DNA of 64,000 bases, taken from the NCBI GenBank assembly GCA_017591395.1, contig WEDG01004226.1:37126-101125 (forward strand). The letters run 5' to 3'. This stretch comes from Schistocephalus solidus (lineage: Eukaryota > Platyhelminthes > Cestoda > Diphyllobothriidea > Diphyllobothriidae). The translations under genes were made by a program, and so were the position numbers. Positions within the stretch are counted from its first letter, which is position 1. Every line of letters starts with the position of its first letter. The notes under the pieces are model-generated. The model was not told the DNA's origin and ran no database searches. It was given only the letters and a program-made list of their open reading frames with translations. Shown here piece after piece: positions 49,561 through 61,512 of this stretch.

Positions 49561-50089
49561 GAGTCCATAAATGTTAAAACACTGCGAAAAAGTATGTTCT
49601 CCTTTGAGCGTATAACGAAAATTTCCGACTGGCTTTGGAGTATGGCGAGTATTTAATGCAATATGAGCAAAATGTTTATACTTGTTCAAAAACGCTTTTG
49701 AAAAATACTATAAACGGTATGAAGGATATTCAGGAACGACTCAGCCGTTCGGAGATATCGAAGGTCCTGGATAACTTCAGATCTTCACGAGGTTGTACAC
49801 GTTTGGTTCCCTGAGTGGTTCTCAGTTTTTATTGGTGCAGAGCCTGCGCAGTCAACTTGAATAAGATGATAAACAAATTCCAATTTGATCCGTTTTTGAC
49901 GAATTTCGGCACAAAAGAATTCCAGATGAGCAGGAAGCAAGTAAGTACATGCAGTTGAAACAGTATTGTCCGGATCAGTCCTAGTGAAGTGGTAACGAAG
50001 ATCAAATTGTCCAAGTTGGAGAGCAAATAATTGGTGGTTATTTGCACACGACCTTGAGCCTTTTCATAAAGCTATAATTCAGTATAATT
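49561..50089. other. Unassigned sequence between F1 and F2
   Basis: May include the F1 5' UTR at its left end. The minus-strand frame 49829-50047 shows no motif. Confidence 0.45.
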
Positions 50090-51530
50090 CAGTATATATA
50101 AGGGAGATAGGCAGAGCCTTTGAAAACCCTATTTACAGATAGACGCTAGCAAAACAAGCAAATGTTACATGGCGATAGTCGTTTTAGTATATCAATCATT
50201 GCTGTCGACTAAATATATGTTCATCAAGTAAAAATGCATCAAGTCTTCTTTTAAACATTTCAACGCTTTCAGCCTGAACAACTGAGGCTGGCAGTTTGTT
50301 CCATTCGTCAATCACCCGTTGGGAAAAGAAGTTGGCCCGCACTTCAAGTTTGGCGTGATTTCTTTTCAGTTTGTATTGGTGACCTCGGAGACTTGTCATG
50401 TTTGCCAATTCAAAAAAGTTGGCCATCTGAAGAGCACAATCAACTCCTCTGACCAGTTTGAAGACTAAGATCATATCCCTTGTATTGCCTATAAGAGAGA
50501 GGAAAAATTTTAAGTCTTTCTAGGCGGCCCTCATAGGGTAGGCATTCCAATCCGCTGACTAGTTTCGTTGCCCTCCGTTGAACTTTCTCCAGCAGAGCGT
50601 AGTCATGTTTCGTCCAAGGGCGCCACGCCTGAACGCAATATTCCAACACCGGCCGGATAAATGTTCCAAACACGCGCCCAAAAGCTCTCCGTCAAAAATT
50701 AACGAAGGACCTCCTGATTGCGCCTAAGATACACATAGCTTTCTTTTGCGATATTCGCACAGTGCGACGATGGTTTGAGAGTTGGTGTTATCCATATACC
50801 CAAGTCCTTTAGAATATTTACCTCCTGGAGTTGGTGACCACTGATGGAGTACTGGTATTCAAAACCTAATCAGCCTTCTGGAACTAGACCGCAGTCGGAT
50901 TATTTGGCATTTGTTAAGATTAAGGTTCAGCAGCCACTCATCACACCATGTTTGCAAGCGATCTAAGTTTTGTTGTAATTTTCGCGCATCCTCCGGTTTT
51001 TCAATCGAGTTCCATAACTTCAAATCGTCAGCGAACATTACCTTCTCGCATGTCAGACAATCCAGGCAGTCGTTTACGTATATCAGAAACAAAAATGGGA
51101 CCCAGAACGCTGCCCCTGCGGAACTCCACTGTGAACGGTTTTCCCAGTGAGACTTGGTGTCTCCGATACAAACACGCTGGCGCCTGTCTGTGAGAAAGTC
51201 GGCCAACCATTTGAGTAGGTTGCCAGTCACACCCATTTGACGGAGCTTAAAGATCAGACGTTTGTGTGGAACCCTGTCAAAGGCTTTGCTAAAGTCAATG
51301 TAGACCGCATCGACTGACAAACCCATTTCTAATGATTTTGTCCAACTTTCCATGGATGTGAGCAAGTTTGTGAGGCAGGATCGACCACTTCGAAATCCAT
51401 GTTGATATGAACTAAGCAAGTTATTCTCTTCAAGATGCCTCATCAGTTCCGTGATCAACAATTTATCATCAAATACACTATGACGCCTGTTTGACGCCAT
51501 AGAAAGTTTCTTACTGTTGAACATTTCTTG
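50090..51530 (-). mobile_element. LINE family F2, copy with RT and 3' end
   Basis: The minus strand runs RT 51524-50859 (NLLSSYQHGFRSGRSCLTNL, VDAVYIDFSKAFDRVPHKRL, LIYVNDCLDCLTCEKVMFAD, FADDLKLWNS), C-terminal domain 50673-50196 (EYCVQAWRPWTKHDY, LPYEGRLERLKIFPLSYRQY) and a short 3' UTR. It ends in two TACTGAATTA-type units at about 50085-50100. EN is missing. A one-base break near 50870 and others separate the parts. Confidence 0.88.
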
Positions 51531-51849
51531 CTCCTAATTCATTTCCACCTCTTTAGCGATAAGTACAAGAAAGTCCAATTTTTTGGCCCAGCGCACACTG
51601 GGATCGACTGCACTCGCATCTTATTGGAAGTGATTCACCCTTCAAATCGGATGCAGACGTTTCTTTCTCTGTCGGATGAATACTCTCGAAATTTCCTAAC
51701 AAATTACTCTTGACCCTAAAAATTCTTGCCATGAAACATTCATATGCATTTTTTATAGCTGCTTTATTTGAATTTTGATAGTAGTTAACCTTGAAAGGCA
51801 GATATTTTACTTAAAACAAACTCCCCATTTCAAAAACTGCTGTCCAAGC
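51531..51849. other. Unassigned sequence upstream of Gypsy RT
   Basis: The open frame 51528-51713 (+) was not recognised. It could be decayed upstream pol sequence of the element that follows. Confidence 0.4.
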
Positions 51850-52810
51850 GTACAACCAAAACAAACTTAAAGTGGTTACTGAAAAGCAGAGTTTATTTAA
51901 GGTTATTTCCTGGGTTCCAAGGAGATTGAAGGTGCCTCACAAATGCTTTATCAATAAACCTAGTTCTTTAATCAAATCATCGCGTTCTCCATGGACATCA
52001 CCAGTAACAATAGTTCCAAAAAAGATGGTAAGTTACGTTTTTACATTGACTACAGACGGTTGAATGTCGTTACGACACACGATTATTTCCCTTTATCTCG
52101 CATTGATTGTACACTGGGCGCTCTAGGTGAATCCAGCTGGTTCTCTACTTCGGATCTTTAATCAGGCTATGGGAAGGAAGAAGTGGAACCGGTGGATCAC
52201 CAGAAAATGACATTTATTCTCCCACAAGGCCTTTATGAGTTCGAAACTGGGCTTTTGGCTTGTGTACCGAAGCCACGACATTCCAGCGAATAATTCCAGT
52301 GGTACTTTGTCATCTTTACTCACGTAAGACGCAGGACGAACGCTTCATCTATATAAATAGCATTTCTAAGGAGAGAAGGTTAACTATCGCGTAGAGTTTT
52401 TCATCCAGGAGTGACGGTTTTTTCCTCTTTAAAATCCCACAAACCCAATTCAAGATCTGCATTTTTCATAAAAAATGCCCAATGAGGTTTTTCACTGTGT
52501 GCTCCTTTATCTAATTTTTTGACCACACTGATTTGTGTCAATTTTTATCGCCAATAGCTGACCAACTATTCACAACTTAACTGTACATGATTTTGCACTC
52601 GTTTTAATTTATTTTTATCCAATGACAGTGCTTTTCTGGGTACTCAACTAAAATATCTTTCTATCTGGGTCATTAAGTCAGTTTGGCCGGTATTCAGGTC
52701 TGCTCGGAAAAGATAGAAGCCATACGCTCTTGGCCAACCCTAAACACCCAATAGAGGGTACAAGTTTTGCCGGGTTGGTGTCATTCTATCGACGGTTCAT
52801 TGTAATTTTT

Positions 52811-53246
52811 TCAATTCAATCTATTGAGGGAAAAAGGCATGGGTCGTTGAGTACCCTATTTGTAACGTAAAGTTAAAAGCGATATACAGAGAAACCGTGT
52901 GGGTTGCAAAGGTACAAAGGCGGTCATAAAATATGACAAGTGGTGCACGACTCTCGAGGGTTAAGATAAATGCCTCATCGCTCAGGCTCGTTGCGGAACA
53001 TAAAACTGTCAAGGTTCCTTTTAAAGCTTTCCAGCGATGGTGACATCACAACGTCTTCAGGGAGGGCATTCCATGGTTTTAACCCCTCTGACAGAGAAGG
53101 AGAACTTGCGCACATCCAGTCTCGCCTGCTGGACACGCAGTTTCAATGGGTGACCTCGGAGAGGGGTCGTGGCGGCAAATTCAAAGAAGTCCGAGAATTC
53201 CAGGCAACAATTCAGGAGGAGATCACCACGCATTTGCCTGTAACTC
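52811..53246 (-). mobile_element. LINE family F1, copy 4 (3' fragment) inside Gypsy element
   Basis: About 436 bp of the F1 C-terminal region and 3' end, nearly identical to 45230-45690 but with about 36 bp missing near 53212. It has the short TTCAATTCAA tail at its left edge. The Gypsy reading resumes at 53247 (GCACAGCCCACC). Confidence 0.88.
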
Positions 53247-54158
53247 TTGCACAGCCCACCCAATTTCTCAGTCTTACGGGAAAGGGATGAAAAATCAGTT
53301 GGTCCGATGAGTGCTTATCAGCTTTTAATTAAATTCAGTCCCGCGCTTCCGCAGCTCACGTACTTATGCTTCCGAAAACTTCGAATACAGCACCACCATT
53401 CATCCTTGGTACCGATGCCAGTGCATTTGCTATGGGACGTGTCTTGTCGCAAGTTACTAAGAGCGGACAAGAACGTGTCATCTGCTTAACTGGTAAAACA
53501 CGGTAAAAACCCCAGCTATTATTTCAGATCTTAAAGCCCTACAGGATGCAGAAGGACAACTCGCCCATTGGCAGGAAATCTCGCAGGAGTGATATTTTAC
53601 TTGCATCTACCGCTCTGCTACGAAATTTAACAATACAGTTGCCGTGTCCCGGCGCCCTACAAACTTATTGAATTCTGATAAGGAAACCAACACCAGTGAG
53701 TTGGCAAAACACCATTGGGCCGCTGCACAGAGCATGGACCTAAACACCGCAAACATTTATGATCACCTCTAAAATGGACGAAATCACCAGACAGACGCCG
53801 AGTTGTGCATTTATTTAGATAAGGCTCGAATACTTCGCAGTCAATTGGCCCGATTGCATACTGACAACGATATGCTGAATTTCAATGGTGGCATTACAAA
53901 ACTTGATCAAGTCGTTTTACCTGGAAGCCTCTTTTCTACAGTACACCATGATCTAAAGAATGAGTTATGATATGTTAGTCAGGCCAAGACGGGAGCGTCT
54001 GCCTGCCAACTACTTTGGTGGTCCCACGCATTTCATTAAATACACCACAACAACGGAGATGAACACACCTAAAACCAATATACACCAGCTCACACCTCCA
54101 GCGTTGAAGCATTGACAGCATTGATCCCCTGCCCTTCAAAACAGCTGGTCATTGGTTC

Positions 54159-54446
54159 ATGCTGGTGATGATATATTACTTCACCAACTGGGCAGACGCT
54201 GTGCCACTATTACGGAGAGATACCGTCTCAATGATATATGCAATATTCAACGACGTGATTTACCGTTTTGGGGCTCAGCTATCGATCCATTCGCACTGCA
54301 AAGCTAACTTTGAAAATGAATTAGTGCACGAGGTATGTGATCTCTTGGACATAGAAAAGTCTCGTACCACGCCTGAACACACGGAAATAAATGGAATAGC
54401 TGAGAGCACCAATTGTACTTCTGAGAGAGCAAGCAAAAAATCATAA
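54159..54446 (+). pseudogene. Integrase core remnant of the Gypsy element
   Basis: 96 codons with MIYYFTNWADAVPLLRRDT (first catalytic aspartate region), FGAQLSIHSHCKANFENELV, and KSRTTPEHTEINGIAESTN carrying the glutamate. The second aspartate motif, normally SDQG, reads SHCK, so the DDE triad is incomplete. Confidence 0.8.
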
Positions 54447-54960
54447 TCCCACAACAGCGATAAATGACTTCAATGCCCGTGATGGTATACCAAGCCATTA
54501 GCCGTATATCAACCGGCTATTCACCCTTCGTTCAGTTGACGAGATGCCACTTAAGACTCCCTGCTGAATCGCATTGCCCTTTACCTGCGGTAAATTAATA
54601 CTTGTCAGATAGTTACGTATAGCAACTGCAAAACTTGTTACGTTCAACCCACAATCTCGCATGCCAACATTTAGAAACGGCCACTGTGATGCAGAAAACA
54701 TATTTTTTATAGACAAGTACACGGCATCCCCTAATGAAGAGGAGATCCAGTTTAGCGCTACCAACCGTTACTACCCCTGGGAACGTGCACAAAATTCTTC
54801 CATCCTTGGGAAGTACCTCTCGTGGTCATCAAGACTATACACCCAGCTACGTACGTCATACGTGAGACCTATCTCTCACGTGGTCCCAATTTCACCACAC
54901 ACATTCATAAGTTGAAACCATACCGAGGTCGGCCACCCACAGCCACCAACGAGTCCACAC

Positions 54961-55439
54961 CCATTGTACCGCCTCATTGAGTTCCGATAGATGTAATGGA
55001 ATAGACGGAGAAGACGATGGATCAAGCTAGACCTGCGGACATGGGTCTGCCTGAGGACAGGAATGTGTAAGAGCCGACAAGCTCATGGTTGTCTTAATCA
55101 GCGACCCTGCAAACGAATAGAAAATGGGTGGGAGGTATGAAGTAAGGACTTAGTGCCTTCTACTCTTCTGTATTGCAGTTGAGCGTGGTGAAAATCCCCT
55201 GCACCCCAAACTGGAGGCTGTGAAGTTATTACCTTCGGAGATACAACAGTGATCCAGAATGCCTCCTCGTCTCTCTTACGTTCCCCGGCCTGTCCGAGGG
55301 ATCCTTAGCGAAGTAATAACCTGCTAGTTCCACGGTACCCGTGAAAGTCCCGCCTACTACACGTTATTAGTAAAGCCTCGTAGGCAAATCATAGTTAAAA
55401 TGGAAGCTCTAGAACTTCTTACTCCTCTTATTGTCTTAA
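54961..55439. other. Unassigned sequence after Gypsy pol
   Basis: Would be the position of the Gypsy 3' LTR, but no partner LTR is present upstream and no terminal TG...CA repeat could be established. Confidence 0.4.
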
Positions 55440-56480
55440 TTACGTCTTAAATATCTAGTTGGAAACGAACGGTCTTAATGAGGTCATCATTTTCATCAGA
55501 CTCCATCTTGTAGGCGGTGCCTCCAGGGTACCGGGCTGGGCCCTCTTTTGTTTTTGCTTTGCATTAATGATATCTCACCAGTAGTAAAACATTCAATCTT
55601 TTATTTTTGCGGACGATCTCAAATATGTGTGTTCCTCCTCTAAATCAATGGTCCACGAATTCTTAGAGCAAATTAATGCAAACTCACGTGCTCTTCCGTA
55701 TATAGCTCGAAGTTGAAAATGGAATTCTCACCTTCGAAGTGTTGTTACACATGTTTTGTGCCTGAAAGGTGGCCACAGCCAGTTTTTTTCAGGGTATCTC
55801 TGTGATTGAATTTTCCACGATCAAAGAATTAAGTTTAAGCTGCACCAATAATTTAGCTAAGTCGCCTCAAACCGATGGAATTATGGCCAAGGCTACCCAG
55901 GTTTGTGGCTTTATTTCTTGTAATTTTTACCTTCTAGATATAACATTTAGACAATCAAATGTTTGTCTTTCCCATTCTTGAATAGTGCTACCCATTCTTT
56001 GGTTTAGTAAACGCATCTAAACGTTCTAAAATTTAAAATTTCCAAAGACATTTTACTAGAAAACAGACACTTCCAAACACTTCATTATCGAATATCTGTC
56101 TCCTAACTAATCTAACATTACTATGGGTTCAAAGGCTGGAAGCTGATTTCTGTTTCCTTTTACGCCCTAATAGTAGTTTAGGTCTTCCCCAGATTTCAAC
56201 CCTTACCTCATAGTTCTTCACTTATTATACGTCCTCCCATGTCCTCCACTTCTAGATGCTCTTTATTTTGCGCTTTCAGGTATAGATTTCTTCGGAATGA
56301 TCTGTCAAGCAATATAAGGTTGTTAATTAGTCTATCCGGTTTTTAGCAAAAACTGCGTCTTTATCTTAACATAGACTTGATTAACCTTCTATTTTCCTAA
56401 TCTTTTCCTGAGCATCTTTCATCATGACGGCGAGAAACAAACCATCGGGAATTTAGGAGACTGTATGCAAATTGCTTTTC
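55440..56480 (+). mobile_element. F4-like LINE, RT C-terminal half, highly decayed
   Basis: A PQGTVLGPLLF-like remnant near 55510, SFIFADDLKYVCSSSKSMV near 55592, then NLAKSPQTDGIMAKATQVCG near 55850, parallel to the F4 region at 5590-5660. It drops to 3' UTR-like sequence near 56430. It is clearly more diverged than copies 1-3. Confidence 0.78.
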
Positions 56481-58100
56481 CATTAATCGTATCCCCCTTG
56501 GAAAATCGGTGTTCCCATAACCCAGCGTCAGACAAATGATCGAAATTATACAGAAGCGCACCGTTTAAATTGCCTCCATTTCATTTGATTCAAATCATCC
56601 CTAGGATTCCATCCCGGTTACTGAGTTGTCGAGGCCCAACTCCAGTACCCGTCCTCCTTCTAAACGCACTGGTTTGACGACTTCGTACTCACTTACTGGA
56701 ATGCCTTTATATATTTTCTGCCTTTAGAAACAAACTACCCTGCTCCTCCATATCCCTTCGCGAAGACGTTTTTGTCTCCTTCACCTTTTTAAAGTGTGGT
56801 CTCCCTGAATACTTACCGCAATTTCACCACAGGAGGTTTCATCACTGTATCGTTCTGACTTCATCATTTTTTCTTAAAATTATTAATTACGTCTGCATAG
56901 GAACCACGTATATTCTTTGTTCTCCAGCTTGGACAGTTTGAAAACCGTTAACACGTCGGTCGTACTGTTCCAGAAAAAAGAGCTACAACTGCACGTACGT
57001 AATTTCTTTCTGTAGCTCAGGAATTTTTCTCGTGCCAAAATTCTTATTTACTGTGTCTTGGTGGCAGGAATACTGATGATTTAGTCAAGCGCATTTTTAT
57101 GCGATGTTCGATGATGCCATTGCATTGGAACTAAATTTTCAAAAAAACGTAAAAGTAAAGAAAGGTTTGGTGGATCAAAAGTGTACGAACTAATTACGGG
57201 TGGGTTATAAAATCTCTTTTAAATTTCGAACTATGTAGAGCTCTACATCAGGTGGAATGGTTGCGCCTGCATAAACCTGTATGAGTTGGAGGCTGCATTT
57301 ATAAGGCGCCTAAAACGGTCGCTCGATGACACCGGCAACAGGGTGCAAAGACACCCATCAGAATTCCCTTTTAACGGTTGGTTGATTTATTTTAACTTTA
57401 CCACACTATCTATTTATACAAGGTCACCCTGCATTCGCCACCTCTAACCGTGTTCCCCGTGATAACAACTCACCTTCCCGTGATTGAACGCATCCCAGCG
57501 GCCCACCTTGTATATATAAAGATGACTATTAACTAGTTTTGTACATATATTCTTTTGCACATTTTATGATAAACATTTTGATTATTTCATAGCAACTATG
57601 TATTTACATTTTATTAACACAGTTCGGGAATGGTAAAATGCGCATTAAACTCACCCATGATCAGGAGATGTGGCCGTGGAGAAAGCATTTCTAGCTCCTC
57701 GAGCAGATAAGTATAAGTCCATTTATCTGTTTTGCCTGAGACTATTTTTCAATTTTTTAAGCACGTGAGTACTCCTTCTCTCTGGTGTCCTTCCTTGTCG
57801 CGTCTAAACAGAGAGGACGCCGAGTTTTGTCAATGATCCCTATATTAATCGTCCCCAGCCATTTTCACTCCCAGGTTTCCCACCACCCCAGGCCAAAATT
57901 CTCACGTGAGTCACCCCAGCTTCTTTAAACTCCAAAGTAGGACCAGGCTCCCACCACCTGATCCTTAAAGCTGCTTGCCCTATCCCAATAGTCTATATCT
58001 TCCTTCTAGCCTCCCCCTTCCAAGATAACAACCAATCAGCTTAACCGAGTTTTAACTTTCCTAGTATTCCAACATATAACAATTGTAACCCTATGTGTTT
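56481..58100. other. Unassigned sequence, possible LTR or promoter at 57500
   Basis: No coding block recognised. A TATA-box-like TTGTATATATAAAG lies near 57509, preceded by GC-richer sequence with GGTCACC and CCCGTGATAAC. It could be a solo LTR or chance. No second copy is in the window. Confidence 0.35.
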
Positions 58101-58327
58101 GAGAACTGTCTCTCAGCGTTTTGTGCTAATAGTGCTGGGACAGTTAGCAGGTACTCTCCAAACAACAATAACTACTAACCTAAATACTCACCTCCAATTT
58201 TTTTTCTAAATAACGATAACCCTGGTTTGACTACTCGAACCACACTAGATGTCAGATTGCTTAACGTTAGGTCTGTTATAAATAAGAAAGCTCAACTTAG
58301 AGCTATTGCTTTCCAGTTTACATAAGT
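58101..58327 (+). mobile_element. F4/F6-type LINE 5' fragment (EN start)
   Basis: The plus strand encodes TTLDVRLLNVRSVINKKAQL and RAIAFQF, homologous to the EN start of F4 at 3350-3430. It stops at about 58327, head-on against the minus-strand F6 RT. Confidence 0.65.
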
Positions 58328-59828
58328 AGGTAGTGTTGATTTTATCGACGCAACTATTGGCCATGTCTTTAGAAGATGAGTAACTGCACTTGAGATCGTC
58401 AGTATAAACGAAATTTGGGAAATTTGAGCAATGGGGAAATTTCACTAATGTAAAGAATGAAGAGGAGGGGACCTTAAATCGTGCCTTGAGAAACGCCACT
58501 CCTGATCGGTTGACGCACCCGGAAGCTTTTACCTATTATGACCTTCTGACTGTGGTTAGACAAGTAGGAACCAATGAAGTCAAGAAGAGAAGGCCGGATG
58601 CCGAGGACTTTCAGTTTCACTAGAAGACGCATGTGCAGTACCTTTTCAAAGGCTTTGCTCAGGTAAAAGTAGATCTCACCCACTGACTGCTGCTCAATAC
58701 GAAGGGAAGTGCGGTGGTTAAAAAAAGCTAAGTGGCAGACTTCGCACGATCTTTCAGGTAAAAAACCATGTTTTTGTCACTTAGAATCTTGTTTTCTAGG
58801 CAAAAGTCAAGAATTTGAATAAAAATCATTTTTTCAATACGTTTTGCTAGAGCTAGAGTTTTGTGAATGTTTTAATAATTATTTACATTCAAACGAGATC
58901 CCAACAAGAAAGAATATTCAATGTCTTCCATGAGTCAGAAAAGAATACGTTTGAAAGCTAAACTAAGAAAAGTATGGCAAAAAATCGGGGGTAGCTCAGC
59001 ACTCTCTCAATAACTGAGTTTGGAAAACCGTCAGTCCCCGAAGAGTGCGAGTGTTTAAGACGAACTATTTGCTTAATAATTAATTCGGTGGAGAAAGCAA
59101 TGGTATTGATAACATTGAAGGAGTATGGCTGAAATGGCGGAACCTGTTCAGATTCCGTCGTAAGATTACTTGCAAAGAAATCCCTTAGCAATCTGACTTG
59201 TCAGAGTCTTCGAGAACGAAGTTTTTAGCTTCATTTAGCAATTTAGGAATTTCATAACCTTGTTTAGAGGGGAACTGACGTTGGCACAGTTGAGCAACCG
59301 ATTTTGTAGAGTTTGGCTCGCTGATTGCGCAAAATTCTCTCTGTCTATCCCGTTTAAGACGAATTTTTCAATTCAATTCAATTCAATTTATTGAGGGAAA
59401 TAGGCATGGGCCTTTGAGTACCCTATTTGTAACGTAAAATTAAGTGCGGTATACAGAGAAACCATGTGGGTTGCAAAGGTACAAAAGGCGGTCATAAAAT
59501 TTGACAAGTGGTGCACGACTCTCGAGGGTTAAGATAAATGCCTCATCGCTCAGGCTCGTTGCGGAACATAAAACTGTCAAGGTTCCTTTTAAAGCTTTCC
59601 AGCGATGGTGACATCACAACGTCTTCAGGGAGGGCATTCCATGGTTTAACCACTCTGACAGAGAAGGAGAACTTGCGCACATCCAGTCTCGCCTGCTGGA
59701 CACGCAGTTTCAATGGGTGACCTCGGAGATGGGTCGTGGTGGCAAATTCAAAGAAGTCCGAGAATTCCAGGCAACAATCCAATCCCTTCACAATGCGGAA
59801 TGTCTGCAGGAGATCACCACGCATTTGC

Positions 59829-60545
59829 CTATAACCTCAAAAGGAACAGATTAAGATTCATTAGGCGGGTTGGATATGGCAAGGAGCTTTGACTTCTAAC
59901 CATTTTGGTAGCTTTCCTCTGGACTCTTTCGAGGCAGTTCTGATCTTGAACTGTCCAGGGTTTCCAGGCGTGCATAGCATATTCCAAATGTGGCCTAATG
60001 AATGTTCCAAAGGTCTTAGCAAAAAGATCTTCATCGAAATCCAAAAAGGCTCGTCTGATGGCATGCAACACCGAAATTGTCCCTCTTCGCCACTTTCGAG
60101 CAGTGAGACGATGGTTTTTAAGGTGGTGGTCATCAGCACACCAAGGTCCTTTTTGGGTTTCCACGTCTTTTAAGGCTTCGCCGTTGAGAAAGTAACTTCT
60201 ACTTTCGGCAGATCCAGACGGGTTGCCTAAGCGAAGTATTGTACACTTATCGACGTTGAACCGCAAAAGCCAATGATTCGACCACTCCTCCAACCGAGTT
60301 AGGTTGATCTGCAGTTTATCTTCGTCAGCAGGGCTCTGGATTACATTCCAGAGTTTAATGTCGTCGGCAAACATTGCTGCTTCACAGTCGAGATTCCTGA
60401 CACAATCGTTCACGTATATTAAAAAAACAGTATTGGCCCTAGTACTGAACCCTGAGGAACCCCACTCTCGACCGCAGCAGAACTTGACCTCTCTTGGCCG
60501 ATGCACACAACCTGGCGCCGACCCACGAGGAAGTTTTCGATCCAC
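59829..60545 (-). pseudogene. F1 copy 3 RT catalytic and C-terminal part
   Basis: 238 codons: FLIYVNDCVRNLDCEAAMFA, FADDIKLWNV, EEWSNHWLLRFNVDKC, AKTFGTFIRPHLEYAMHAWK. Copy 3 keeps the base that copy 2 lost near 46256, but has two extra A residues near 60422 that disconnect it from the upstream RT. Confidence 0.87.
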
Positions 60546-61423
60546 TTGAGGAGGTTACCTCTGATTCCAATTCTTTCTAGCTTGTAAAGCAGTCTCTCGT
60601 GCGGCACAGTATCGAAGGCCTTTTGAAAGTCAATGAAGGCAATGTGAACCGCGTGTCTATCTTCAAGTGCTTGGGTCCACCTCTGGAGCGAATACAGCAA
60701 ATTCGTTGTGCATGATCTTCCCTTTTTCTGAACCCGTGTTGACAGCTTGATAACAAATTATGAGTCTCTAGGAATTTCACCAATTCGCTCTTGATGATCC
60801 TTTCCATAATCTTTCCAAGGATGCATGTTAAGCTTATGGGCCTGTAGTTTGTCACTGACGCCCGGCTACCGCTTTTGTACAAGGGAGTTATATGTGCCAG
60901 CTTCCAATCGAAAGGAAGTGTTCCGGAGTCAAAGGACTTTTGAAAGAGCACTGACAAAGGTGCAAAAAAGTTAATTGGCGAGTTCTTTCAGAAGCTTGGG
61001 TGGAAGCTCGTCTGGTCCTGGGGATTTCGACTCTTTTAGTTCTTTTAATTCCTTTTGGATCAGAAATTCTGAGAATAGTATGTGGGTAATGCTTGCAGTC
61101 GGCGGGTTATCCACTGAGGGACGAAGGAACCTTGCCTCGTTTGTAAAGACTGAGCGGTAGAACTGTGAAAAGTACTCGGCTTTTTTTCTGTTTTCAGAAA
61201 TTTCGACGCCCATGGCAGTCTTAATCAGCGGTATTTGATGTTTATTCCTTGTACATCTACGGAGGTAACTGTAGACTAACTTTGGATTCTGCGTTGCCTT
61301 TTGCAGCAAAGTCTTCTCAAATTCTCTTCGCGTTGTAAGAATAAGGCTTCTCATTTTGTTTCTCTGCGCTTTATACTTATTAAAATAGGCGACTTGATTA
61401 GACTCGCAATATTTTCTCCACAA
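60419..61423 (-). pseudogene. F1 copy 3 RT N-terminal pieces and linker
   Basis: Three overlapping open pieces (61423-60971, 60957-60577, 60700-60419) give the RT blocks SPGPDELPPKLLKELAN, WKLAHITPLYKSGSRASVTN, ALEDRHAVHIAFIDFQKAFD and VESGVPQGSVLGPILF in order. They are separated by one- or two-base insertions. Confidence 0.85.
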
Positions 61424-61512
61424 CTTGTGCTTCCTGTTTATTTCCCTTTTGGTTGCTGTCTAGCCACCCAGGACGCTTGCTGTGATGGACACTCGTTAGC
61501 GGGCAGTGGTTG

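Larger units (their letters stand above)
51850..54960 (+). mobile_element. Degenerate Ty3/Gypsy-type LTR retrotransposon, pol region
   Basis: In order: RT (SPWTSPVTIVPKK near 51995, a YIDYRRLNVV-like stretch near 52050, WFSTSDL near 52140), SFYRRFI near 52785, RNase H (FILGTDASAFAMGRVLSQVT near 53400, in a shifted frame), and integrase core (YFTNWADA near 54175, KSRTTPEHTE near 54357, NGIAEST near 54390). Frames are broken throughout. No LTRs, gag or protease were identified. An F1 LINE fragment is inserted between RT and RNase H. It is a fossil. Confidence 0.82.
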
